Shown here: positions 1 through 13,900 of the stretch, in pieces
How the letters are laid out: each line of letters starts with the position of its first letter
Position numbering within the stretch: the stretch's first letter is position 1
Origin: Serilophus lunatus
Lineage: Eukaryota > Chordata > Aves > Passeriformes > Eurylaimidae
Assembly: GCA_013399895.1 (NCBI GenBank)
Contig: VXBA01003135.1
Coordinates: 1,629,553 to 1,693,552, forward strand
Direction: 5' to 3'
Length of the DNA stretch: 64,000 nt
Program-made: the position numbers and the translations under genes
The notes under the pieces: model-generated
The model's input: only the letters and a program-made list of their open reading frames with translations
Told to the model about the DNA's origin: nothing
Databases searched by the model: none

Positions 1-1829
1 GAGAAGCTGTTGGACATTCACGCCTCCACAGGACCCTTTCTTTTGAGCAGAGGTTTGGACAAAAGAGCTCCAGAGACCCCCTCTAACCTATAGCCATTGC
101 TCATGTCCAGGTTGGAGACCAGGATGGGTTTTGTTTGTCTTTCCAGCTGCTTTTGAAACCAATTCAGAACTTAACCATGGTGTGAATCCTGACACAGAGA
201 AAGCACCAGTGCTGCAGCCTGCCCTGAGGTACAGAAGTGAAACCTCAAGGATTCAGGGCAGGATATGCAGAACTGCAGCCACACTGGATGGGTAACATCC
301 ACACCCACCCTTTCCTTAGGGTTCATATGCAAGAAAAAAGCTCAAGTTTCTAGAAACTCCTGTCCCCATCCCATGAAAAAATTGTTTGGACCCTGCTGAG
401 CAGCCCTTGTTTTGCTCATTGCAGTAGCTCACCCTGATGGTTGGGGACTGAGGGTGATTGGGACTGGTGCCTACAGCAGTAGGGATCTGATTTTTTAGGT
501 ACAGCTTTTGCTCTTCTCTAAGATCCTGCTTGGAGCTGCAGACTTGCTCAAGGGACCAGGGGAAGCAGCTGTGGCTCCCCCAGTGCCTTGCTGCTGCTGG
601 GAAGTTAAAGCTCCCAGTTTCACCCTGTTTCTGTGAACAAGTGAGGCTGCTCCTGAGAACCTGTAGCTCTGGGAAAAACCCCAGTTGGTGTGTGTGGTGT
701 AAGGAAAGGTCCTAAGGAAGAACTTGACAATCTTCTAACAAACCCCTGAAAGCTGCCACCATGGAGGAACTTCATGCCACCATGAAGTTCTCCCCTCCCT
801 TCCCTAGCTACACAGCACAGAGCAGGGAGCAGCTGCAGGGAAGAGTAGCCCCAGGCAGACTGGGGTGAGCTGGCAGAAGTTCCTGCTGCCCCCAGGACCA
901 GGGCTGTCACCTCTTGTTCTGACCCTGGCATGGCTGGAGGAGCAGTCCCAAACTAGATCAATAAACAGCCCTGTGCAGACCCCTACTTTGTTTTTGTGCT
1001 GGATGCCTTTAACCCAGGCCAGGGTCCCAGTCTGGTTCCCTGTAGCCACAGCCATGCTTGGGTGAGGAGAATGGAAGGACAAAACAAGCCCTGAGCACCA
1101 TCCTCTGGCTGTGTGGAACACATCCCTGCACCTGCAACTTGGCCACTCATTTCAGTCCTGCTCAACAACCAAGCTCCTGCTCCCAGGCAAGAACTGGGAA
1201 CCCTGAAAACCCAGGAAACACAGAGAGTGCTGGTGACAGCCCTGCTCCAACACTTGGGAATAAGGATACTGTGGAAACAATGAGCTGTGACACAGTGAGT
1301 CATTCACTCAGGAAACTCTTTACTTGTGATACTTTGCTTTCCTACCCATCTTCCCTGCTGCCAGGTAACAATGGCCACACACAACTCCTTGGTGCCCAGG
1401 GTGACTTCCCTATAATCCAGGCCAGCTCCACTGTTCCCTGGAGCAGAGGCCACACACACTGTGCCATGGGACAGGCTGCTCATGGCTGAATTGACCCAGG
1501 AGTCATGTTGGAGAGCAGAGGAAGCACTTCTGATGCACCAGTGTCCAGCCAAAGCTGATGTTCTCTCCTTGTTCCCTTCTCACAATCCCCAGGGGGCAGC
1601 AGGGGCAGAGAAGAGCTTGGCATGGCAGGAATCCAGGCTAAGCAAGCACATGCTGTCCTGCAGCAGGGCCTGGACCAGCCTCAGCTGCCACCACCCAGAG
1701 CAGGTGGGACATCGAGGCACGAGGGGGAGAACCTGCTCTGTGTCACGTGGCAAGAAGGAAAACCGAAATCACCTCCTTCAGTTTTTAGACATCATGTGGA
1801 AGACAGGTTCCTTTCCTGTGCCAGTAGAA
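1..1829. other. NPRL3 3' flank / probable 3' UTR, no gene seen
   Basis: No conserved coding segment or splice-flanked exon was recognised on either strand; the short open frames overlap one another and look random. The stretch lies directly 3' of the NPRL3 stop codon, so part of it should be NPRL3 3' UTR. No AATAAA or ATTAAA on the minus strand was noticed here, so the polyadenylation site was not located and the UTR may run past the window edge. In mammals the next gene on this side is MPG, convergent with NPRL3; no MPG coding sequence was recognised. Confidence 0.5.
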
Positions 1830-1995
1830 TCACTTTAGGAGAGACTGAAACACAGAGATGACGGGGTCCTCGTGGCTGGTCACCACCAGCACGCTGCGGA
1901 ACTTGTCAAACAGCATCAGCAGCTGCGAGCGACGCATGTTCTCGTTGTACATGATCTCCTCCAGGTGGTGCCGGCCTCGGAAGTAGTGCAGCAGC
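1830..1995 (-). CDS. NPRL3: NPRL3 coding exon 13 (last, with stop)
   Basis: 166 bases from a pyrimidine-rich CCCCCCAG acceptor to TGA at 1832-1830. Encodes LLHYFRGRHHLEEIMYNEN, then MRRSQLLMLFDKFRSVLVVT and TSHEDPVISVFQSLLK. The carboxyl end is Lys where human has Pro. Confidence 0.97.
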
Positions 1996-4900
1996 CTGGG
2001 GGGAGCAGAGCAAGAGGCACGTGGGCCAAAAGCACCTACACACAGCCAGAGCCTCTACTGCCACCCCCAAGGTTTCCTCTCCTATGGGATGCAAATCAGG
2101 AGGAGTTTGGGTTGTGCCCCTCATTTACATGAAAGGCGAATTACATCAGCTCTTACCTCAAGCATGCCTAGCACAGAAATCCTCTGGAAAAGCAGGGGGT
2201 CCCCCACTTCGGGAATTTGCCGAGATCCTCACTGGATCAAGAAGTTTCCTTGCCTGGGACATTTCCCTAGATTATGAACTTTCAACTCCAGAAAGCGAAA
2301 AAGCACAAGTATCAACAAGCCTTGAGAAATCAGGCCATGGCAGATTTACTGGGTCCACAATGCTCATTGTCACAGCTCTGCATCAGGGGCCTGGGAGCCT
2401 ACGCTGGCTGTTAGAACTAAGAGCAAATTTTCTCTCAGAGGAGCCCAAGGGGTTTGTAACTACAGGTTGTGCCCTCAGGGCAGCTTGGGTTAGGTGGGGC
2501 AGGCACAACAGGGAGGAGGAAGTTTTGGTGACAGGCACCAGAGAGCTCTGGGACTTATGAGCCCCCAAACCCTGAAGCCTAAGTTCCAACCACACTGGCT
2601 TCTTAAATTCCCAGTTCTGTTTCAACAGAGGCAGCACAGATACCCCTTTTTTGGCCAACAACATGCTACAGCCATCAGATAACTCAGCCCAGTCAGTCAC
2701 AGCTCACCTTTCCTGCTCAGTCTCTCAACACCCTCCCAAGTGTCAGAGCTGTCCTGCATGTGTCACTGAAATACTCCCACCAGAATCCTTTCCCAGCTCC
2801 ACAGACAGATGTGCATCCACATGTGTTACACATAACACTCTGCTCTGTGCTCCAGCTCATGTTCCATTACCCATTTGCAGCTTCATGCCAACTGACAGTA
2901 AAACTTGAGTGGAGATGACACGATCTGTTTTCCATTCCATTCATGCAGAAACAGCCCTAAAATCCACCGGATTCATCCACTGGAGCACTCCTGCCTGTTT
3001 TCACATGGCAGCAGGATGGGGGGCCTGTCATCCTTCTGCTGCTCAGGCACTCCTGTCACCCTCCACAGGTGACTGGAGAGGAGTCCCTGTGCAACAAGTC
3101 TCCCTCCACACTGCACAGAGGAGGTCGCACCTCTAGTTCACTGCCACTTGTGTTTCCCTGCTCCCCAATCTGCCACATCCCTCCTCTCACCCACTGTCCC
3201 CCACAGAGCTGTCTGTGAGCTCAGAGCAGGATCCTTTCTGCCTCATCCCTGCTGGCAGCCCCAGCATGCTGCCAACTCCCTTCTGCTGTTCCTCTGCCAG
3301 CTTTCAAGCTGGCACCAGGATGGAGATCATAATTGCTGCCTCTCTGTACCTGCAGCACAAACAACAGACTGACAAGCTCCAGTCTTGTTTACCTTTCCCC
3401 TGTCTGAGCTGGGCATTTGCCTTCTGCAGTGTCTGCCCCTGGCTATTGACATCAGGCTCGTTGGCCTCCTCCCCCAGCCAATGGCAACTGTGTGCACTGA
3501 GAAGTGGCCATTCCCAGGAACAGGGTCATTTCTTGTGTGTCTGTGTCAAAACCTGAAGTGTTAAAGGAAATTTTTCTAATCTTACAACTTGTATCACTGT
3601 TCCCAAAGTGATTTTGTGTATTGTCTCCCAGGCTGCTCCCTGTGCTCAGCTCCTGCCACAGCTCTGTTCTGTGCAAATGGTACAGCCTGGCTTTCCACAG
3701 CAACAAACCGAGCAGTCTTCCAATTAGAAAAAAAATCCATCCTATATTCAAAAAGTTTGGATTTGTAACTGGTCAAGATGAAATACTTTCCACTCCAATA
3801 AAAGCTAGAGAGGATATTAAAGAATATCGCAAAAATGCCAGCTGGAAGACACCTCCAAAGTCTAGTCCAGCATCTGGCTCCAGCAGGACTATTGCCAATG
3901 CTGTGGCTTTTTCTAGCCAAGCTCAGACCCTTCAGAGATGGAGATCCCCCCACGTGCTTGGGCAATCTGCCCTGGGCTGCACCATCCTCCCAGGGAAGAG
4001 GTTTTTCCAAAAGCCCAACAGGAACCTACAGAGCTCACAGCTCCAGTGAAGACAGGTACTACCTTTGCCTTTTTGAGCAGTGAACATTTAGGGAACACAA
4101 AAAGCATGAGATGGCCCTTGTTGGGGCAGTGACACTGCATTTGAGTCCCTCTGAAGCTGCATAGATGTGCCTATTGACAGATGTGCAGATCCAGATGCAG
4201 TGATGGAAGATTATTGTTTTCCATTGCTCATAACTGTCCTCCCCTCTTCAAGCTGTAAGAGCTGGCCCCTCTAACAGCACTGTACTGATGTTACACACTA
4301 AAAAACCCCACTGACTAGTCATTCAAATAGAAGTAGCTTGTTTCTAGCCAAGATGTTCCTTCCACAGCACTGCTTAAAAATGGAGCAGAACTGTCCACAG
4401 CTTGGTGCTGCCAATGAGCATTCCTCAGAGGAGTAAATGATCCCAGTCTAAGAGCAAGAAAAATAAATCCTGAAAGCAACTCCACACCCATGGTTTGGGA
4501 GAGAAGCCATGAGTCAAGCCTCAGACTTGAGTCTTCAAAAGCACTGTTTAATGTGCAGTGAGGAAGGCTTTGTGTACATTACTGAAGATCTAGCTCAAAA
4601 AGAACTTGTCTCCTTCTTAAGCTTATTCTGGAAGGACATGCCAACCCTCCTCCAGCTGCCCCTAAGGAAAGAACTCTGATTTCAATTCGCATTCCATGTT
4701 ATGAGGGTTAGTGCAGCCAATGCTGGAGCCAACTCCAGTATTCCTTGTTTCCCCTTAAGGTTTATGCCTTGCAAACAAGGTCTGTGCACAGCCCTGGAAA
4801 GGCACCAGCACTTTCTGCTGTCTGTGTAACGAGGAACAGGCACTGAGGCATCAGCACAGGAAAATGTACCAGGCTGAACTTTATTGCTGTGCTGGAAATA

Positions 4901-7900
4901 GCCCATTCCCTTTGTGTGCACACACAGCTACCCTTGGAAGGGCAGTCACAAGGTATTTTGGGCATCAGTTCTGCTTTTATAGCACTTTGCTCTGGGAGGC
5001 AGCTGATCCAGCAGAGCTGTTTGCAGAGCACAGCCCCCGTTGGGCAGCTGGTCCTCAGAGCCAAAGAAAGGAAAGGCTGGTGCAGCAGCACCTGTGTGAG
5101 GGCAGTGAGGGAGATCAGCTGCTTCGCTGCAGCTTCCCCACAGGTGTTTACCCTTTCACTGAGAGCAATCCAGACACTCACCTCTGATGGGAGAAAATAC
5201 ACCCACAACCTCCAAGGTACAATGTCTCAAAGCCACTGGTAACCAAGAGGGTTTTGCACAAACATTTCTGTGTGTGCACTGCAGCATCTCCCCCCAGGAC
5301 CCATCTGTTTATCAGATCTCCCTTCCTCACTGTTCCTGAGAGCACCCTGTGCACTTGTCAGTTCCATCTGAAGTAGAGTGGAAATTCAGACCCAGCAGGG
5401 CCATCCTGGGGATCTGCAAACCAACCCAGTGCAGGAGCAAACTGCAAAATTAACATTGCCCAGCTGCCCTCACAAAGGAATCAGAGTCATTTTTTGCATC
5501 TGCAATTTCAAAGCTTTCAAATGGCTGTTTTATCCAGTGAGGGGAGCAATGATGACATGCTTTCCTCTCCCAAGGATAACTAAGAATCTGCACTGCCACT
5601 AAACTAGTCCAGAGTCCCCCACAAATTCTGTATTAAGAGATCATTAAATACAATTTTGATTTTACTTTCACACTAGTTTTGTAATCACTTAGCTGGTAAT
5701 AAGGAAAAGAACACTTCAGAGTTCTCAAATGGCCAAAGTGTCACCTCTCAGAGAATATTCTCTGTACAGTTACAGAAAATGGAGGGTGAGAAGTAATTCA
5801 GAGAGCAGTAACTCCCCACAAGCTCTGAGAGCTCTGTCAAAGTCCCTGAGCTGTACTCTGCTGCAGACAAGGAAAGTATTTTCCTGCTGTTGCAGTTTCC
5901 CTGGGCTACCTGCCTGTATCCACCCCAGGGTGAGAACCAGGTTTACAGGGGATTACCAACTGAATCCAGGAGTATTGAACAGCTGCAGCACTTGCCTCGG
6001 GTGCTTTCATGCTCCACAAGTATGAAAAACAGTGAAAGTTGCATTCCAGTGATGCCAGTGTGTTTTGAAATCCTTAAGAAGAAAAAGTATTTCCCCCCAC
6101 TCCCTTCTTCCCAGATGGCTGCTTAGAAAGTCATTCTGCTTTTACCATGTGCAGAACCACATCCTGTGTGTTTTTGTTGTGTGGAAATTTGTAACAACAA
6201 AATCTGTTCTACTAATCACACACCCTAATGATTTGAACCTAACTAACCTAAGCAATGAGCTCTCACTGCTGCAAAACAGACCTTGAAACATTCACAGACT
6301 TCTCTGTAAAAGTATCCAGCCTGGCTCTGTTTCTCATCCTCTTTGTCTCATGTTGGTGTGGAGTTTACAAACCTTAAAATAAAATACAGGTGGCTCAGAA
6401 AATCAACAGACACAAAAGGGCAGCATCAGCACAACAGGGTCTTCACTCTGCTGTGCAGTTTTGTGGCAGGCAAACACTGAAGTCCAACCATACTCCTTGA
6501 AGCTCCTTCACACATCCAGGACTCTTTGTTAGCAAGTGTTCTTGTGCCACATGTGTAAGTTTCTATCAAAAACTGCTGTGCACAGATGAAATAGGTGTAA
6601 GGGGAACAAACCCAAAAGAATTTATCCTCCAAATTTACCCTCCAGATCTCCAGGCTAACGAGATTTGCTCAGAGTCCATTCCAATTCCTCAATAAAGATT
6701 GCATTCTGCACTCCTCACCTTGCAAACATGCGGAGATCTTCAGGATTTTGGGCAGCAGGGACATTAAGGATCGCTTCCCGCTCGTGTTCCAACAAGCTGG
6801 CGAGGAGATTCTCTGTCATCCTTTTATTTAGGGGTGAGTCCCCACCAGGTATCAACTCAGCACTGGAATTATCCATGCTAGGGCTTGTCAGAGTCATGTC
6901 GTCACTACTGGCTATCAGGGGAAAAGAGATGCACAAAATTTTTATATTCCTCAACATAATGATGCAAAGACTCAATTCAGGCTATTTCTATCCAGCCTTT
7001 CCAACAAATCCCTTCAGATTTGTGGAGCAGAGAAAGTGGCTCTCAAAATGCTCCATGAATCTGCAATTAGTCGTACGACAACAGAGCGATTTTCTCAATG
7101 GGAAATTCAAATGTTTCAACAAAGTCATCCATTTATGTGGAAAACTGTACTTCTGGAGACCATAAACAGTCCATAAAAACATCTGAAAAGAAAATTCCCA
7201 TCCAGCTCTGCTGGAATACCATGAAGTGGTAACATGGACAGCCTAACAAGCTCAGAAGGTGGGAGCAGGCAGAAAGGCCAAGCAGCAATATCCTCTTGTG
7301 AGTGAGCCAGAGGAAGCAGATCACAGACTTATCTGACTCACATTCCAAGATTTCTGCCCTAATTCATGACTTCTGTAAAGCTCAGAGTTGTAGAGAGAGT
7401 CTCTCCCTATATCCAACCTCAGAACAGCAGAGGCAGGAAAGTTTGGGGATTTCAGCATTGTGTCTGACTCATGCTCTTGAAAAAATGCTTTCCTGGAATC
7501 CCCCTGAAGAATGGTATTGAGGAGATTAAAGAAATCAGGAGACATAAACAAAAATCAATCATCTGTTGGAACAGGAGTCAGCTCTGTGTCTCCTCAGGTG
7601 GCTCTACAGCCCTCAGAAACCAGGGCTGTTTGAAACAAACTCTCACAGCTTGCTTTCTCTCCTGAAAACCGAAATTTGGGCACTAACAGCAGCGCAGGCA
7701 GAAGGAACACAGGGGTTACTTCTGAGAGCAGCAAGGGAAGAGGAGGTTACTTCAAAAAAACAGAATACCTCTCAAAAATCTTTTACATGACCAAATAAGA
7801 ACTTGGCAAATTAGAAAGCATTACTTCTTTAAAAAAAAAAAAAAATTAAAGGCTAATAGCCCTGAAGACTTTCGCTACTGCCCAGTTTTGAATTTAAGAA

Positions 7901-10900
7901 AGGCTGGACCCAATTAGCGAGCACTCCAGCAAGATGAGTTTTCTCAGGCCTGATGGCCCTTGGCAGCAATAAGGGAAGCTCTAGGAATGAGCTGGAGCCT
8001 AAACAGCAAAAAAAAAGCGTGCTCATACTTGGAGAGCCAAAGCTGAGAGCATTGGGGGTGCTTAAACTTCGGCCTCCAACCCTGGCAGTGAAGGGCATGT
8101 CCTCATCCTGGGCTCGGAACTCCTCCTCGTGTGGGGGCACCATCAGGCACACGTAGGTGTGAAGCTGAATGAGCAGTCGGTGCTGGAGCATCCAGATCAC
8201 CATCTGAATGAGCTGGGTCTGCAAAGAAATGAGGGATTAAACACGCTGAAAATGTAACACAGGACTTTGTGACTAATGAGTCAATGAGAAATGCCTTGCA
8301 TCTCACACAAGAGTTTATCTCTTTTCCAATCATGAAAAGGTGACCAGACACAAACACTCCTCACACCCAGAGCCTCTGTGGGTGCTTAGGTTGTAATGGA
8401 GCCTTTAATGATCAACATGTCTTTGTGCTGAGTAGCACAGGCAGCGACCTCAAAGGAACCAGCCCTGCCCCAGACTGCTGGCTTCTACACAAGGGCCAAA
8501 GGGTTAATCCCACACGTCCAGATCAAAGTGCAGAGAGCCAGGGAGAGGGGCAGGGTAATGGGGCAAAGCTGAAGCAACCACGAGGGGTGCCCAGGATTAG
8601 GAGCCATCTGCTGTCAGATGGGAAACTGCTGGGTAGCCATGGAAGAGGCTCTGGAGATCAGGTCCTGCCAGGGCCAGCAGACACAGAAACAGCACCACCA
8701 GCAGCAGAAGCCTTGGCAAGGGACAGCAGCCTGTGCTGCCAAGGAGTCCCCTCTCAATGCAGAGGCATTTCAAAAGTACTGAGAGTCTCTGGCATTAAAC
8801 ATGCCCAACATCTGTGTCAGAGCAGCTGCAGACCTGCACCACAGCCCTACCAGAGCTCTGCAGTGGGCACAGCAAGGGGCAACTGTCTGCAGAGGCTTGG
8901 CATGGCCTGGTTTCAGCAGCTTGGGAGGAGCATTCAACATGCATCATTGTGTCTGACTTCTGCATAAAAAGCCTTTTCATATCACTGCAGGCAACCCTCC
9001 CCATAGCTGATGGCTCTGAGAACACTGATTCACTGACAAAGCTGTTTGGGGATTTCATAGCAACCAACACTGTTTTGGTGAGAGAAACACATGCAGCATG
9101 AGCTCAGACTGAGAAGGAAGCTCACTCTGCTGCATTAATCATCAGGGGAACAGGCCAAATCGCAATAAAAGCCCCAAACCCAAGTTCATCAGCCCACATA
9201 ATTTTCCTTTTTCCATACATCTTACAATTCTTAGTTCCTCCTCTGCTATCAAATCACAAAAGAAGCCTCTTCTGTTTGCAGACAGACCCACACCCTGTCT
9301 TTTCAGGGATTACCACTTTTGGGGGCTCAATGGATTTTAATCTTAAAACATATTACCTGGGATCACCTTCAAAAATACATTTTTTGGAAAAGTCATAATT
9401 CATTTTACATGTTTAACAGAAAATCTACAGAGGAGGAAGGCTGGCAGAAGACACCAAACACACAGTGCTTTGCTAACATCAGAAGTCAGCCTGGAAGAGT
9501 GAGGAGATTTACTGCAGTTATTATGTTGCTGAAAAACTTCCCTCCAGATGCAGGCCTGGATGGAAAGATGTCTCATTTATTTTACTTAAATTTCCAACCT
9601 GTTGGCACACAGCGATGTCTGATTAGCAACTGAAAGAGGTCTGCACATTCCACAGCACAAAACCCTGGAAAAATCCAAGGCAACTCAAGGAGACAGTAAG
9701 ACAGGCTCTGCCAGACCTGCAGAAGCTTTGGATAGGGCCTGACCCAGACCATCTTCCGCTGGTCACTTTGGTGGTTTCATGAATTACAAGAAGAGCCAAT
9801 TGCTTTAGTTACAGCTCCACATGCATGGAAAGTCTTATCCAACACTCTCCAATCCTGCATATGCACCATGATCTCTACACTCCCATGGAAATATCTAAAA
9901 AGGGACCCTGAGGCAGCAGCTACAGCTCAGTGGAAAAAGAAGCCAGGCAGAAGTGGTGTCACAGCTTCAGAAGTAGAGGGAACTCTTCTTCCATACCGAA
10001 GTGAGCCTGCACAGTCATCCCTAGACCAGGGAGAATGATGATCCCTGATGGTTTTCTGCACTAAGCCAGACTTCAGTGGGAATTTGGTACCTCTTAAAAC
10101 CCAAACCTAGAAAAAGCCCAGGTGCTGCAGTGTCCTGCAGTTGGGCCCTGCCCACCACTGCAAACGTGCCTCACACCATTCCCACTTCTTCCAGGTTTAA
10201 GCAGAAGTGTTTTCACAGGTAAGGTCCAGCAGAGGCTTTGCTAATACGTTCTGCTGTGTGTGTTCTGGATACAAACACTGATTTTCCATCCACTCTCCAT
10301 CTACTCTTCCTGAGCTCTGATGGAACTCACAGACAGGTCCCTGCACCACCTGTGCTGTGCTGGCTCCTCCTCCACCAGAGGTACAGGCTTACCTTCATGT
10401 CTGGTTTCATTCTACTTGATTAGAGCTGGGCTCCTTGCTGAAGCCAAAAGGGGTGGGCGTAGCTTCCCAGGGGAGAGCACACTTCAGTCCTAGGACTGCC
10501 CCCACTCCCTCAGTCATCCTCTGGCACAGCAGGAATCTACATCCAGCCCTTTTTGGCTGAAACACCAGGAGCGTGATGAAAATATATAGCCAAACATTTT
10601 CTGTTGCTTAATTTAACTATCAATCCACTCCAAATTTCATCCATATTCCTTTCATCCTTCCCATCTGCCCATGCTGCCTCTTTCCAGCCTGCTCTGAGGG
10701 GTCCTGTCTGCCACAGCATCTGCTCCATTCCCGCTGGCACAGATCAGCCCAGGGCCATCCCCTCCATCTCCCACCTCATGGCACAGCAGGGCCCAGGCAC
10801 AGTGAGAGCTCGTGCAAGGCAGCATAGAAGGCACTGGTACAATGCCCTGCTTTGTCTCTGCTGACTAACACGGCAGACATGCTGCCCCAGCTCCCAAAAA

Positions 10901-13900
10901 ACACAGGCACTGCACGTCAGCCCAGCTGGGCAGGTCAGGATGGCCAGAGCAAAGCTCAGCCCCAAGTCTTGGAGGGACAAGATCCAGCATTCCTTATTCT
11001 TTACCCTCTGGGAACCAAGGGGAGCTTGAGAAATGTGTTAAATAAAACACATTCCCTGCAAGGATTCTTAAAGGCTGTTTTCTTTCCCAGGCCTAAAAAG
11101 CTAAGGATAACTGACCAGCAACAAGTTCAGGAAGGTGAAAACAGCAACCCAGAAGCACTCAATCCTAGTTTGTTTCTCACTACAGGAGGAGACACTCTTA
11201 GCTAAATACAGCTTGTTTTGCCTACTGAAACACATAAGCCCCTTTCTCTGACCTGGATTATCCCGTTATTTGACACATGCACTCTTCAAGGTCCACCTTG
11301 AGAACTAAGGGCTGCCTTGGCTCAGTAGGATGGCACCTTCAAAGTCACCAGGGTGCTGGGATGTTTGCTAAAATACATTACCTTTCTTCATCATTCAAAC
11401 CATGTGATTAAAGCTTCTCCCTGTTTTACTGAAAACAATCTGAAAACTCCTACTGATGTAGTACGAAGCACCATTTAATATTGCCAGTTTAATCATTAGG
11501 TAACAGCTCTCAATTCTCAGCTTAACCATTCCCTCCATTTAGGCCTAGCAAGACATATTCTTTTAACCACACTAAACTCTGATTTTATACCTAGTCCAAC
11601 TGAATATCAATGCATCCCAATACTACTTCCCTACCTCTGCCGTGACTCCTAATGCCTTCCAGATGCCCAGCAGAGCAGTCCCATGTGCAGTGTGGCTCTC
11701 TGAAGACACAGCTGCCTATTCAGTGTCTGCAGGCAGCTCCTCTCCCACTCCATCCCCTGACACACAGGCTCCTTTTCCACTGAGCCCTGCACAAAGCACG
11801 GCACGTTTTCCAGATGCATAAGGCAGAAGCCTCATCTGCTGGTGTCTGACTCCTGGCAGGATGGCCAGACTGACTAAAACAAAAGTGAACAGTTAAACAG
11901 ATTCAGTTCAGCAGCAGCAGTCATGCTTTCCCATGTGTTTTTTTTCTGTTTTTATCCATGTCCCATCGAGGGAGAATTAGAGAACTACAATAATAATAAC
12001 AATGTGCATTATGATAATGGAGATGCAGGGAGGAAATGGGATGTCTAACTCGGGAACACTCCTGTCCTGTGGTGGAAGGACCCCTCCTGCTACCCATGTT
12101 TGTTCAAGGCAGATGAACTAGCTGAGGTCACAGTGCACAGGTGAGGGGGAGCCTCAAGCATCACCCCTTGCTCTGAGTTTGCAAAGAAACAGTGCAGAGT
12201 AGTTGGGTGGAAAACTTTGATGATGCACAAAGAAAGCCTTGCACTGAAAAGCAGGTTAAATAAAGCCTTCCCATTCACACATCCTGTCCATGTGTGTCTG
12301 CTGACCTAAAGGCTTTGGGGTCACCAAGAGCTTCTGTGCTTTCCCAGGAGGTTTTTGAAAGGGTGTTCACTCCACTGAACACCCCCAGAGCTCCACACCA
12401 CTGTGCCCTGTGCTCACATCAAGGCTGTGCCATGGGGACAGGAACCAGTCACAGGCAGCAAAACAGGGACAGCTTCTTTGGGGTCAGGGTAGAAGAGATG
12501 CAAACTGTTTCTTCTCCAGTAGAAACACTAAAAGGGAAGATGAGTTTCCTTTTGTATCAGCTCCCAAGATTTTCCCACACCACGGCTACACCATGCAGGT
12601 CCAGCCTGCACTGGATTGCTGCAAGTCCTGGTGACACTACACAGCCTGGTGGAGCCAACAACTAACTCCCTGTGAAATGGGGAAAACAGCTTCTGCTCCC
12701 CTCACATCCCCAGCTGCAGAAGTTCTGAGAAGTCAGCTCCTTCACTCTATGCCAGCTCTGGAGCTCTCTGAATCTCCCCTGAGTGAATTCCACCTGCTAA
12801 CCTGGCAAACAACTAGTGCATCTGAAACAAGTGAAGGGAATGGAGTCAAGCTGGACAGGAACCAGAGCTGTAGCAAAGGGAAGAGAGAGGGGAAGTAGGC
12901 TGTGTGCACACACCTGAGAGTGGGGAGGAAAAACAGGGCTTGGGCCCCACAGAACCGAGTTCAGCTGAGCTGTGTTCACAGGCTCATCCTCACACTGCTG
13001 CAGCACTGCTGCTCAAGCAAGGCACACAGGGAAAGAGAAGCTGCATGAACACCAAAATCTCCTCAACTGGTATACAACGACCAGAGTTCAACTGCAATAT
13101 ACTGTCTGTCATTCCAGGCAAGAAAGGAGATCAAGTGACATAATCAATTATTCCTGACTCTGGCACAGGGCCCAGCTGAGACCACTGGGAGTCCTGGCAG
13201 ACACCACTCACTGGACATCTCCTACCTGTTTCAGGTGTCTGTTGAGAAGAACATAGACATGCACTCCACCTTTCAAGGCAGTCTTGTCCTTTCACAGGTT
13301 GTTCATACCTCCTACCAGCCAAAACACACTCCAGCACTCCAAGTATAAAAATGAATGTCACATTGTTTTCATCTACTCAAAGGAATGGAGCAATTCCACC
13401 CATGTAACAGTAATCAAACAAAAATAACTTTGCCCTGTTTCAAATCAAGCAATAGTTTTCTATAAAAACTATCATGGGCTTTATAAATGCCTTCTGTATT
13501 CTCTACCCATCCAAAAGCAGAGGCCAAAAGGAGGGAGCCAATCCCATGCTTAAGCATCAAATGGGTTGGATGCCACAAGACCATAAGAGTTTCTGCAGAA
13601 GATACATCCCCTCCCACAGTATTGATCTTCCAGCACAGGAGACCTTCAGAATCACAGACAGTGCCCTCAGCCTGATGAAAAGCACAAGTTAACAGACAAC
13701 TAGTGAAAATCTTCAAAGCTAAAAAACCTCACCACCCCTGCTGTGCACACAAAGAACAAAACTACAGGGAAAGGTCCCAACTTGGTCAATTTTTTTCAAA
13801 GGTAAAGCAAATACATTTTGACAATATTTACAGTTCAGAGTACAGCACCTTTTATCACTGAACAAAAACCCAACCACACCTCATTAGATTGATTGCTGTA

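Noticed and set aside
1290..1305. TGAGTCATTCACTCA as an NF-E2 or AP-1 dyad
   Set aside because: Isolated, lacks the GC flank of NF-E2 sites and any GATA partner.
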